NCBI RefSeq assembly: GCF_019391655.1
Contig: NZ_JAHXPQ010000004.1
Location: 186,001-250,000 of the forward strand
From: Mucilaginibacter rivuli
Lineage (GTDB): Bacteria; Bacteroidota; Bacteroidia; Sphingobacteriales; Sphingobacteriaceae
DNA length: 64,000 nucleotides
Direction of reading: 5' to 3'
In this document: piece after piece, positions 56,350 to 64,000 of the stretch
Layout: each line of letters opens with the position of its first letter
How positions within the stretch are numbered: the stretch's first letter is position 1
Notes under the pieces: generated by a model
Told to the model about the DNA's origin: nothing
The model's database searches: none
Seen by the model: the letters and a program-made list of their open reading frames with translations, nothing else
Program-made: the position numbers and the translations under genes

Positions 56350-56811
56350 ATGAAGAGGAGTATATTATTTTTATTGGTATGCGCTGTAATACTCGCGTCA
56401 TGCGGCGGCGGTTCATCTTCACAAATGTCAAGGCAAGCGGCTGTGGACGATTCGCTGATACAGGTTTACATCAAGGCAAACCACATTAATGCTACCAAAC
56501 ATTCATCCGGCCTGTACTATCAAATTATAAAAGAGGGTACGGGCGCTAATGCCGCTTCAAACTCAAGCGTTGATGTAACCTACGAAGGCAAATTGACAAC
56601 AGGATTGGTATTTGACCATAGTGTAACCCCAATTAGCTTTGCGCTGAAGGATGTTGTAGAAGGCTGGCAAATAGGGATACCACTGGTTAAAGCAGGAGGT
56701 AAAATAATGCTTATCATCCCATCGCATTTGGGCTATGGCCCCGGCGGCTCGGGCCCGATACCAGAAAACGCCGTGCTGGTATTTGATATTGATGTACTGA
56801 AAGTGCAATAA
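56350..56811 (+). CDS. FKBP-type peptidyl-prolyl isomerase lipoprotein
   Basis: The 153-residue protein has a lipoprotein signal (lipobox LASC, lipidated Cys at about residue 18). An N-terminal linker precedes an FKBP domain (about 50-153): VDVTYEGKLTTGLVFDHSV, EGWQIGIPLVKAGGKIMLI and PSHLGYGPGGSGPIPENAVL. The FKBP pocket aromatics (Tyr, FD pair, Trp, Tyr) are kept. It likely assists proline isomerisation of periplasmic or outer-membrane proteins. A divergent second copy follows after 21 bases. Confidence 0.93.
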   Translation: MKRSILFLLVCAVILASCGGGSSSQMSRQAAVDDSLIQVYIKANHINATKHSSGLYYQIIKEGTGANAASNSSVDVTYEGKLTTGLVFDHSVTPISFALKDVVEGWQIGIPLVKAGGKIMLIIPSHLGYGPGGSGPIPENAVLVFDIDVLKVQ

Positions 56812-56832
56812 AACCGTTATATTGGGAATCGG

Positions 56833-57288
56833 ATGAAAAAGATAATCTTAATTTTAATTGTGCTTACAGCGAGCATATCGGCTTGTAAAAAAGAAGCTAC
56901 CTTCGACCCATCGGTACAGGCTACCATTGATGACGGCGATATCCAAACCTATTTAAAGGCCAACAGCATTGTTGCTGTAAAAGACCCATCGGGTTTATAT
57001 TACCAGGTAATCAATGCAGGCACGGGGGGCACACCTAATATCAATTCAAATATTTCGGTAAACTATTCGGGTAAATATCTTGATGGTGTAACCCTTGATC
57101 AGGGAACATTAACCCGGTATCCGTTAAAAAATCTGATACAAGGCTGGGGAATTGGTATCCCGTATATTAAAGTAGGCGGGCGTATTGTATTGTACATACC
57201 ATCAGCATTGGCTTATGGGCACTCACCAACAAACGGGGTACGTGCAGATGCAGTATTGATTTTCACTATTGACCTGACGGGCATTTAA
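56833..57288 (+). CDS. Divergent FKBP-type isomerase lipoprotein
   Basis: The 151-residue lipoprotein (lipobox ISAC, Cys at about residue 18) has an FKBP domain aligned with its upstream neighbour: ISVNYSGKYLDGVTLDQG, QGWGIGIPYIKVGGRIVLYI and PSALAYGHSPTNGVRADAVL. The pocket FD pair is changed to LD and the IPPNA-type segment to VRADA, so isomerase activity may be reduced. It likely arose by duplication of the gene at 56350. It ends 19 bases before the converging ispF stop. Confidence 0.9.
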   Translation: MKKIILILIVLTASISACKKEATFDPSVQATIDDGDIQTYLKANSIVAVKDPSGLYYQVINAGTGGTPNINSNISVNYSGKYLDGVTLDQGTLTRYPLKNLIQGWGIGIPYIKVGGRIVLYIPSALAYGHSPTNGVRADAVLIFTIDLTGI

Positions 57289-57306
57289 TTAGCCCGAAAG
57301 AGCCGC

Positions 57307-57786
57307 TTAATATTTCTCTATTAAACAAACAGCATAGGCAACAACACCTTCCTGGCGGCCAATAAAGCCCATCTGCTCGTTAGTAGTGGCTTTGATCGAA
57401 ATATCATCTTCGCTAATGCTGATGGCTTCGGCAATGTTCTTTTTCATTGCGGGGATATGCGGATTTATTTTGGGTGCCTCAAGGCATATCATGGCATCGA
57501 TATTACCGATGCTAAAACCCTTTTCGCCTATCAGTTTCACTACCTCCTGCAGCAAAATCATGCTGCTGATACCTTTCCAGCGGTTATCGGTATTCGAAAA
57601 ATGGTAGCCTATATCGCGCATATTAGCAGCACCAAGCAAAGCATCGCATATCGCGTGAAGCAGTACATCAGCATCAGAGTGGCCAAAGGCACCTGCATGG
57701 TGTTCAAGCTTTACGCCGCCCATTATAAACGGGTGATTTTCTTTCAGCTGATGAACATCAAAGCCAAAACCTACTTTTATTTTCAT
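57307..57786 (-). CDS. ispF: 2-C-methyl-D-erythritol 2,4-cyclodiphosphate synthase
   Basis: This 159-residue enzyme of the MEP isoprenoid pathway cyclises CDP-methylerythritol phosphate. It carries the metal-binding D10 and H12 in GFGFDVHQL, the GHSDADVLLHAICDALLGA segment with the third ligand His, and the C-terminal IKATTNEQMGFIGRQEG with the conserved Thr. Length equals the bacterial norm (about 158). It starts 5 bases after the stop of porV, so it is co-transcribed downstream of it. Other MEP genes are not in this window. Confidence 0.97.
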   Translation of the reverse strand: MKIKVGFGFDVHQLKENHPFIMGGVKLEHHAGAFGHSDADVLLHAICDALLGAANMRDIGYHFSNTDNRWKGISSMILLQEVVKLIGEKGFSIGNIDAMICLEAPKINPHIPAMKKNIAEAISISEDDISIKATTNEQMGFIGRQEGVVAYAVCLIEKY

Positions 57787-57791
57787 AAATA

Positions 57792-58967
57792 TTATTTTTT
57801 ACCAAAGTTATACCCTAATGTAAAACGCAGGGTATTTGCCAGCGGGCTGCTTTTCTGGCTGGCCACAAGGTATGAGAAATCAAGACTAAAATCGCTGTAT
57901 TTAAAGCCTGCGCCAAGCGAAAAATACTGGCGGTTCCCCTTATCAGGATTTTCGTAAAAATAACCGGCTCGCAAAGCAAATAGCTTAGCGTACATGTACT
58001 CGGCCCCGGCAGCGTAGCTTATCTCTTTTAGCTCCTCGCCAAGGCCACCCGGTGCATCAGTAAACGAACCAAATATACCTGATACGATAGACTTATTATC
58101 ATCAGATCCTGAGAGGATGTTGCCGTTCGAATCGCGAATTGGGGGAGTGGGTACTAATAACTTATTGATATCAAGTGTAAGGGTAAGCTGGTTTTCAGAG
58201 TCTAAAAACATGGTATTAGCTACACCAAGTTTTAAATTAGTTGGCAAAAAGTACTTTTTACCGCCCTCTACATAACTGATCTTGGTGCCTATATTCGAAA
58301 TATTGGTTCCGAATGCAAATAACGCATCGTTGCCAAATTGCTGTACCGGCTTACGGTAAAACAAAGAAACATCGGCAGCAACGGCACTTGCCGAATTGGT
58401 TTGCTGGCTGTTTACGCTAATGCCATTGGTTAAACCCGAGTAAATATAGCGAGCGGTAATGCCTAACGAAAAATCATTCCCGAATTTCCGAGCCAGCGTG
58501 GCGTCAATTGAAAACTCATTTGGCTGATAAGTACCTTGCGGATTTTGGTTAGCATCAAATAACTCAATAGTGCCTAAATTAAAATAACGCAGCGATGCGC
58601 CAATGGTTGTACGTTCATCGGTACGTTTGGCAAAGCTTAAATAAGCCAGGTTAATATCGGGTATTAAATTACGTAACCATGGGCTGTATGATAGTGATAA
58701 ACTTGTAGGCTCTTCTAAAAAAGCCAGTTTTGATGGGTTCCAGTAACTATCATTTACTTCGGGTGCCAGGGCAACACCGGCATCGCCCATACCGCCCGAG
58801 CGCGCGTTTGGCGAAATAGTTAAAAAAGGAACAGCTGTAGTTATGGCATTAGTACTGCTTCCATTTGAATTAGTTCCGGGCGTTACCGTTTGGCCATTAG
58901 CATTTAGGTATGTTATAAAAGCTAATGCACAGGTACCGGTTTTAATAAAAAGGTTCAGTATTTTCAT
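57792..58967 (-). CDS. porV: Type IX secretion outer-membrane protein PorV (LptO)
   Basis: The 391-residue outer-membrane protein has a signal peptide (about 1-25) and then TAVPFLTISPNARSGGMGDA, GVALAPEVNDSYWNPSKLAF and LSYSPWLRNLIPDINLAYLS, the well-known PorV opening. A 14-strand-like barrel follows with the final strand RFTLGYNFGKK. PorV shuttles T9SS substrates from the SprA translocon to the sortase PorU. It is divergent from gldJ with a 251-base gap. The usual neighbour porU is not present in this window, although porU-porV-gldJ is a common order elsewhere. Confidence 0.93.
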   Translation of the reverse strand: MKILNLFIKTGTCALAFITYLNANGQTVTPGTNSNGSSTNAITTAVPFLTISPNARSGGMGDAGVALAPEVNDSYWNPSKLAFLEEPTSLSLSYSPWLRNLIPDINLAYLSFAKRTDERTTIGASLRYFNLGTIELFDANQNPQGTYQPNEFSIDATLARKFGNDFSLGITARYIYSGLTNGISVNSQQTNSASAVAADVSLFYRKPVQQFGNDALFAFGTNISNIGTKISYVEGGKKYFLPTNLKLGVANTMFLDSENQLTLTLDINKLLVPTPPIRDSNGNILSGSDDNKSIVSGIFGSFTDAPGGLGEELKEISYAAGAEYMYAKLFALRAGYFYENPDKGNRQYFSLGAGFKYSDFSLDFSYLVASQKSSPLANTLRFTLGYNFGKK

Positions 58968-59218
58968 CGCCGTAATTTAGGTGTTATTTTTTAATAGTAA
59001 TAATTAACCTTATTAATTATGATATTTTAGGATTATCCGTTTAGTATATTAAACACTTTAACAAATAAAAAATACGCTTTAGTATAACTTACCCGCTTTT
59101 TTTTCGTTAGAGGGTATAAACGTATTTGCTAAAAAACTAAAAAATTAAATTGATTGGCGTATCTTAGTGCTTACTAACTAATGATAGCCGATAGCTAATA
59201 GTTATTTTTGTATTGAAA

Positions 59219-60853
59219 ATGAGAAAAAATTTGACCAGATCTGTTTTAGCTTTTTTTGTTTTGGGCATTGTGCTCTGCAGTTGCAGCACACCACCCCGAT
59301 CGCAAAAAACAGGCATGACCTATAACGATAAAACCAACGGTGGTTACCAGATGTTCAAAAAAACACATCCGGCGCCAGGCCCTGGTTTAGTGCCAATTGA
59401 AGGCGGAACCTTTGTTATGGGTGGCAGTTTAGACCAGGATGTGCAGTACGATTATACTTTCAATAAAATGCGGGTGCCTATTTCATCGTTTTATATGGAT
59501 GAAACCGAAGTTGCCAACCTTGACTGGCTTGATTACCTGCACTGGATAGTAATTAACTACCCTACCGACCGCGAATATTACTACACTGAATTACCCGATA
59601 CACTGGTATGGCGTAAGCCGCTATCGGCCAATGAGCCTTATGTAAATAACTATTTGCGCCATCCCTCATTCCAGGATTACCCTGTTGTTGGTGTGAGCTG
59701 GGAACAAGCCAATGATTATTGTTACTGGCGTACGCAGCGTATGAATGAGAATATTTTAAGAGAAACCGGCAAGCTTGTTGATTGGAAAACTGCGTCGAAC
59801 GATGGTAAAAAAGTTCCGCAAATAAAAAAGGGAGAAACTTTTAATACAGATCCCTATTTAAACGGGCAATATAAAGGCAACGGGGTTAACGGTAAAAACA
59901 TGATGACCGATCTTAGCCCTACAGCAAAAGTAAGTGCTAATGGTAAAGCCGTTCGCCCGGTACGTTTGGAGGATGGTATTATCACATCCGAAGGTTATCG
60001 TTTACCTACTGAGGCAGAATGGGAGTATGCCGCACTGGGTTTAATAAGCAGAACACAAGATGAAAACACCCAGGAAGGCAAAGTTTACCCCTGGAGAGGA
60101 ATGGGTGTACGCTCGCCTAAAAAAGGCACACAAGGATTAATATTAGCCAACTTTAAACGCAGCATGGGCGATTATATGGGTGTTGCAGGTGCGTTGAATG
60201 ATAAGGCTGATATTACCGCTCCTGTACGATCATACGAACCTAATGATTTTGGTCTGTACAATATGGCCGGTAACGTTAACGAGTGGACCGCCGATACCTA
60301 CCGTTTATTAACTTACGAAGATTTTGACGGACTAAACCCTTTTAGGGGTAACCAATATACGGATAAACGTTTGGCCGACCCGGCAAAGGGCTTATTGGCA
60401 AAAGATAAATATGGCCGCCCTGTTTTAGATCCATCAAAAGGTAACAAAAAACAAACCTGGGCAGAGCTGACAGCGCAAAATCAAGCAAAAGCAGCTGCTC
60501 CTGCTACTACACCTGCAACAGGTGGTAATACAACAACCGGCAATAAATATGCAGCATCGTTAGAAGGCAAACCATACTCACCCGATCAGCGTGGTTATAA
60601 TGATACTGTAAATAACGTTTTATATGGACATACTACTTTGATAAACGACAGATCCAAAGTGTACAAAGGTGGTTCATGGAATGATATGGCTTATTGGTTA
60701 AATCCATCAACCCGCAGGTTTATGGATCAGGGTGATGCCAGTGCCGAAGTTGGTTTCCGTTGTGCCATGACAAATGTTGGCGCTGCCGAGATCAACCCTA
60801 ACGGAAAATCGCATATCCCGGTTAAAAACCCGGCACAATATAAACCGAGGTAA
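59219..60853 (+). CDS. gldJ: Gliding-motility/T9SS lipoprotein GldJ
   Basis: The 544-residue lipoprotein has a lipobox (VLCSC, Cys at about residue 24) and an SUMF1/formylglycine-generating-enzyme fold: PGLVPIEGGTFVMGGSLDQD, GVSWEQANDYCYWRTQRMNE, EGYRLPTEAEWEYAALG and VYKGGSWNDMAYWLNPSTRR. GldJ is required for gliding and T9SS stability in Flavobacterium. GldJ is preferred over GldK because porV lies next to it and gldL-N do not follow. The catalytic Cys pair of sulfatase-activating enzymes is not conserved, as in other GldJ. ATG 59219 is chosen over TTG 59213. Confidence 0.88.
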   Translation: MRKNLTRSVLAFFVLGIVLCSCSTPPRSQKTGMTYNDKTNGGYQMFKKTHPAPGPGLVPIEGGTFVMGGSLDQDVQYDYTFNKMRVPISSFYMDETEVANLDWLDYLHWIVINYPTDREYYYTELPDTLVWRKPLSANEPYVNNYLRHPSFQDYPVVGVSWEQANDYCYWRTQRMNENILRETGKLVDWKTASNDGKKVPQIKKGETFNTDPYLNGQYKGNGVNGKNMMTDLSPTAKVSANGKAVRPVRLEDGIITSEGYRLPTEAEWEYAALGLISRTQDENTQEGKVYPWRGMGVRSPKKGTQGLILANFKRSMGDYMGVAGALNDKADITAPVRSYEPNDFGLYNMAGNVNEWTADTYRLLTYEDFDGLNPFRGNQYTDKRLADPAKGLLAKDKYGRPVLDPSKGNKKQTWAELTAQNQAKAAAPATTPATGGNTTTGNKYAASLEGKPYSPDQRGYNDTVNNVLYGHTTLINDRSKVYKGGSWNDMAYWLNPSTRRFMDQGDASAEVGFRCAMTNVGAAEINPNGKSHIPVKNPAQYKPR

Positions 60854-60871
60854 TAAATTACACCGGCATAA

Positions 60872-60905
60872 AAAAAGCGATGGAAATGATCCATCGCTTT
60901 TTTTA
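60872..60905. terminator. Bidirectional terminator between gldJ and the aldo/keto reductase
   Basis: AAAAGCGATGG pairs with CCATCGCTTTT around AAATGAT, flanked by A and T tracts, so it stops both converging transcripts. Confidence 0.9.
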
Positions 60906-60915
60906 TGCCATCATC

Positions 60916-61944
60916 TTACAAGAATTTACGGTGTTCTATCTTATCGTAAAAGCCACCAAAAAGGTTTTTCTTTACCGCGTCTTCTTCAAAAAAAGCAGCA
61001 GGAAAACCGGGATCATAGGCGCTTACTTTATCAAGGCGTTGCATGTGTTGAGGGTTCAATGCCAGATCAACACATTTTAAATTCTCCTGCACCTGCTCAA
61101 CCTTTGTAGCACCCACAATAGGGATGCATGATACATTTTGTTGCATTAACCATTTTAATGCCACATGCGATGCATCAACACCTAACTCATCGGCTATAGC
61201 CACAACTTCGCGGGCAATGTTGGTACTACGTTCGTTAAGGCGGTTACTGGTTTCTTTGATACGGCCTTTATCACCACGCAGATACTTGCCGGATAGCGCG
61301 CCGCCTGCTAATGGCGCCCATGGCAAAACCGTCATATTATAATGTTCGGCCATGGGTATCAGCTCGCGCTCCACTGTGCGTTGTACCAGGCTATACTCAA
61401 CCTGCAAACCTATAAATTGGTTCCAGCCCCATAATTCGGCAAGGGTATTGGCTTTGGATACTACCCATGCAGGTGTATCAGATATACCAAGATAGGATAC
61501 CTTACCCTGACTTACCAGGTCTTCCATTCCGCGCAATATCTCATCAACCGGGGTTAAATTATCCCAAATGTGAAGGTACAGCAGGTCTATATAGTCTGTT
61601 TTCATTCGCTTCAGGCTGGCCTCTACAGTAGCCATCATATTTTTACGGCTGTTGCCGCTGGCATTTACATGATCCCTGTTTTCGTACAGGCTGTATTTGG
61701 TTGCCACCACATATTTATCGCGCGTAGGTGCAATAAATTCGCCTAAAAAAACCTCACTTGTGCCCCTGGTATAAAAATTGGCCGTATCTAAAAAGTTGCC
61801 GCCGGCATTCACGTAGGTATCAAAAATTTTTTGGCTCAGGGCTTTATCTGTACCCCATCCGTTTTCGGTGCCAAAGCCCATCGTACCTAAGCATAGCTCG
61901 GATACTTTAAGGCCTGAGCGGCCCAATAATTTATACTTCATCAT
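60916..61944 (-). CDS. Aldo/keto reductase
   Basis: The 342-residue NAD(P)H-dependent oxidoreductase starts MMKYKLLGRSGLKVSELCLG. It carries the AKR triad region LDTANFYTRGTSE (Asp, Tyr), KYSLY with the catalytic Lys region, HIWDNLTPVDEIL (His) and the GATKVEQVQENL cofactor segment. This is a typical AKR of the YajO/Tas-like group, of unknown substrate. The start overlaps the upstream AI-2E gene by 14 bases, so the two are co-transcribed. The conventional upstream reading from 62034 is rejected because it lies inside that gene. Confidence 0.9.
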   Translation of the reverse strand: MMKYKLLGRSGLKVSELCLGTMGFGTENGWGTDKALSQKIFDTYVNAGGNFLDTANFYTRGTSEVFLGEFIAPTRDKYVVATKYSLYENRDHVNASGNSRKNMMATVEASLKRMKTDYIDLLYLHIWDNLTPVDEILRGMEDLVSQGKVSYLGISDTPAWVVSKANTLAELWGWNQFIGLQVEYSLVQRTVERELIPMAEHYNMTVLPWAPLAGGALSGKYLRGDKGRIKETSNRLNERSTNIAREVVAIADELGVDASHVALKWLMQQNVSCIPIVGATKVEQVQENLKCVDLALNPQHMQRLDKVSAYDPGFPAAFFEEDAVKKNLFGGFYDKIEHRKFL

Positions 61945-63061
61945 TTTCTTCAGCTTTCTTTTTTGTTTCTTGTTCGGTATCACCTTTCTCGGCAACCTTT
62001 TCAAATACCTTATCGCTATACTCCGTTTCGGCACCTAAAAGCAGGCCCCAAGGCTTAAGATCATCAATACGATCAAAAATTATCTTCACTATAGCCAATA
62101 CCGGTATAGCTAAAAACATGCCGGATATGCCCCATATCATTTCGCCAATTACTACACCCAAAACAACAATAAGGGCATTTAGCTGAACCTTTGAGCCAAC
62201 AATGCGCGGCATAATGATATTACTATCGATAAGGTGGACGCCTATAATACTCACTGCAACCTCGATAGCCTTAGTTGTGCCACCTGTTCCTAAAGTAAGC
62301 AGCGTGCCTATAATCATGGCCGAGAATATCCCCACGTAAGGCACTAAATTAAACAGGCAGGTTATCAGCGCAAGCAATAAAGCATACTTTACACCAAACA
62401 AAGCTAATAAGCCAAAAACAATGGCGCATACGGTAAGCATCTCCAAAAACAATCCGGAAATGTATTTACGCATAATGTACTGGATCTGCGCGGCAACATC
62501 AAAAACCAGTACTTCGCTGCCATCGCCAAAGGCCTTTACTAAAAAACTGATGAGCACTTTGCGGTAAAAGAGCACAAAAATGGTGTAAATAAAAGTAAGT
62601 ACGATAAACAATATCATTGATGATACCGACAGTACTGTAGTACCCAGGTATGAGCCTGCCGAGGCGTTAACATCTGTTTTAATATTGTTTATCTGTTGAT
62701 TTAAACCGATATGAAACTCCCTGTATGCCCAATCGTGAATAACATCATACACCTGTAGCAACCGTACTTGTATTTTGGGCCAGTCGGCAGCTAAACCGGT
62801 TAATTGTAATACTATAATGTAGGCTATAAGGGTAACAAAGGCTGTAAATATAACCACCGCGATCATACAGGCGGCGCCACGTGGCAGCCTTATTTTATAC
62901 TCCAAAAAACGTGCGAATGGCAACAACAGCATGGCAAAAAGGAATGAGAACACCACCGGGGCCATTACATCCTTAGCTATAAAGGCAACATAAACTATAC
63001 ATATTAAGCTGATGAGCACATAGGCAAGTTTTGCGTAATAGGGAAGGGTAGCTTTTTTCAT
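61931..63061 (-). CDS. AI-2E family transporter
   Basis: The 376-residue integral membrane protein has about eight helices, with the family signature MIIGTLLTLGTGGTTKAIEV and then LIDSNIIMPRIVGSKVQLNA, and an acidic tail (EEND). Members export autoinducer-2 or, for other members, act as ion or metabolite exporters. The DSNIIMPRIVG motif is typical. The start at ATG 63061 is chosen over TTG 63067. The gene is divergent from uvrC with 133 bases between. Confidence 0.92.
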   Translation of the reverse strand: MKKATLPYYAKLAYVLISLICIVYVAFIAKDVMAPVVFSFLFAMLLLPFARFLEYKIRLPRGAACMIAVVIFTAFVTLIAYIIVLQLTGLAADWPKIQVRLLQVYDVIHDWAYREFHIGLNQQINNIKTDVNASAGSYLGTTVLSVSSMILFIVLTFIYTIFVLFYRKVLISFLVKAFGDGSEVLVFDVAAQIQYIMRKYISGLFLEMLTVCAIVFGLLALFGVKYALLLALITCLFNLVPYVGIFSAMIIGTLLTLGTGGTTKAIEVAVSIIGVHLIDSNIIMPRIVGSKVQLNALIVVLGVVIGEMIWGISGMFLAIPVLAIVKIIFDRIDDLKPWGLLLGAETEYSDKVFEKVAEKGDTEQETKKKAEENDEV

Positions 63062-63182
63062 GTACAAGTTTACAGGTTTGTTTAGGGTAATATAGTAATT
63101 TTTTGATTGAGATATGAATACGGCATATTAAATCGATTTTGGAAAGCAAAAATAGGATGGATACACAAATAAAATCTAATTT

Positions 63183-63190
63183 TACGTTTG
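63183..63190 (+). promoter_or_regulatory. TAnnTTTG -7 box of uvrC
   Basis: TACGTTTG ends four bases (TTAG) before the uvrC ATG at 63195, again predicting a leaderless start. A clear -33 TTTG is not seen. Confidence 0.5.
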
Positions 63191-63194
63191 TTAG

Positions 63195-64000
63195 ATGATG
63201 GACCCATTCGATTATAAAGCTGTTCTAAAAAACATACCGCATAAGCCCGGCGTGTACCAATATTGGGATGCCGATAAAGAACTGATATATATTGGCAAAG
63301 CAAAAGATCTGCGTAACCGGGTAACATCATATTTTAATAAAGACCAAACCATAAATGCCAAAACAAAGGTTTTGGTGAGCAAAATACGCAACATTACCTT
63401 CACCATTGTTGATACCGAAATTGATGCCTGGCTGCTGGAAAACAGCCTGATAAAAAAACACCAGCCCCGGTATAACATTTTGCTGAAGGATGATAAAACA
63501 TACCCCTGGATCATCATTAAAAACGAGCGGTTCCCACGTATATTCTGGACACGGAAGATCATTAAGGATGGCTCAAAATACCTTGGGCCTTATGCATCGG
63601 TAAGTATGATGCATGCCATATTGGGCGTTATCCGCGAAACTTATCCTTTGCGCACCTGTAACCTGCCATTAAGCAAACAAAATATTGATGCAGGTAAGTT
63701 TAAAGTTTGTTTGGAGTACCAATTAGGCAATTGCAAAGGCCCTTGCCAAAACTACCAGACCGAAGATGATTACGCCAACAGCATTGAAGAGATAAAGGAT
63801 ATACTGAACGGTAAAATTGGCGCCGTGGTTAAAAATTTGAAAGCCGATATGGATACTGCTGCAGCCAACATGAATTTTGAACTGGCGCACCGCTTAAAGC
63901 GCAAGTATGATGTGCTTGAAAATTACCAAAGTAAATCAACCGTAGTTAATTCATCAATTACCGATGTGGATGTATTCAGCATAGCATCCGAAGAGAAATA
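63195..64000 (+). CDS. uvrC: Excinuclease ABC subunit C, N-terminal part
   Basis: The gene runs off the right edge after 268 codons. The GIY-YIG nuclease domain opens at about residue 10 (IPHKPGVYQYWDADKELIYI with GKAKDLRNRV), in which the GIY and YIG motifs appear as GVY and YIG. The Cys-rich region (RTCNLPLSKQ and CLEYQLGNCKGPCQ) that binds a [4Fe-4S] cluster in UvrC is present, followed by the start of the UVR-motif region (MNFELAHRLKRKYDVLEN). UvrC makes both incisions in nucleotide excision repair. ATG 63195 or the adjacent 63198 is the start. Confidence 0.95.
   Translation, partial: MMDPFDYKAVLKNIPHKPGVYQYWDADKELIYIGKAKDLRNRVTSYFNKDQTINAKTKVLVSKIRNITFTIVDTEIDAWLLENSLIKKHQPRYNILLKDDKTYPWIIIKNERFPRIFWTRKIIKDGSKYLGPYASVSMMHAILGVIRETYPLRTCNLPLSKQNIDAGKFKVCLEYQLGNCKGPCQNYQTEDDYANSIEEIKDILNGKIGAVVKNLKADMDTAAANMNFELAHRLKRKYDVLENYQSKSTVVNSSITDVDVFSIASEEK

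Noticed and set aside
59219..60853. Reading the SUMF1-type lipoprotein as GldK
   Set aside because: gldL, gldM and gldN do not follow, while porV lies beside it, so GldJ fits better.
60916..62034. Longer aldo/keto reductase from ATG 62034
   Set aside because: The extra 30 residues lie inside the AI-2E gene and have no AKR similarity; the family begins at 61944.

Overview
The window is a piece of a Bacteroidota chromosome, most likely a Sphingobacteriaceae member close to Mucilaginibacter or Pedobacter. I infer this from its content, since no 16S gene is present. The evidence is type IX secretion genes (porV, gldJ, a PorP/SprF protein, a PorE-like OmpA protein, a type B sorting domain), a glutaminyl-tRNA synthetase, a TonB-dependent receptor, a GH106 rhamnosidase, TAnnTTTG-type -7 promoter boxes and the near absence of Shine-Dalgarno sequences. 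There are no rRNA, tRNA, prophage or CRISPR features.

Layout. 1-12.6 kb: the tail of an ExbD-like gene, a porin, a CsbD-like protein, a CtpA-type protease, a RES-domain-like gene of accessory character, glnS, pgi, prfB (with its programmed frameshift), a DUF3943 protein and a TMEM175-like channel. 12.7-29.6 kb: parC, a small RRM protein, the GH106 rhamnosidase, a methyltransferase, a RelE-type toxin-antitoxin pair coupled to a cell-surface protein, DUF2490, a zinc peptidase, gltX, a histidine kinase/DinB/thioesterase operon, an ECF sigma factor with its putative anti-sigma partner, and a possible small RNA. 29.8-37.2 kb: a carbohydrate porin, a class I glutamine amidotransferase, a Cys-rich FeoB-associated peptide, an 1120-residue GH18-like/NodB/GT2 fusion and a BamA/TamA-type barrel.

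37.4-40.2 kb is a compact, very AT-rich four-gene cassette: a short membrane protein, a small effector-like protein, a small middle component and a DUF2326 ABC ATPase. It looks like an ABC three-component (ABC-3C) conflict system and is the strongest candidate for an undescribed system. It sits among dispersed repeats, one of which also follows the RES-like gene at 3.1-4.2 kb.

40.7-64 kb: a phospholipase A1-like outer-membrane protein, a degenerate methyltransferase-like gene, a SirB1-type transglutaminase-like protein, a PafA-type phosphatase, and a TPP-riboswitch-led operon (TonB receptor, PnuC/PnuT-type permease, acyl-CoA dehydrogenase-like enzyme) that probably imports thiamine or a precursor. 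After it come a T9SS cassette (sorted adhesin, PorP/SprF, OmpA/TPR protein), aspS, two FKBP lipoproteins, ispF, divergent porV and gldJ, an aldo/keto reductase, an AI-2E family permease and the start of uvrC.

Intergenic DNA is rich in palindromic dispersed repeats. Several housekeeping genes start exactly four bases after a TAnnTTTG box, which predicts leaderless or nearly leaderless mRNAs. All functions are assigned by reading motifs; no database search was run.
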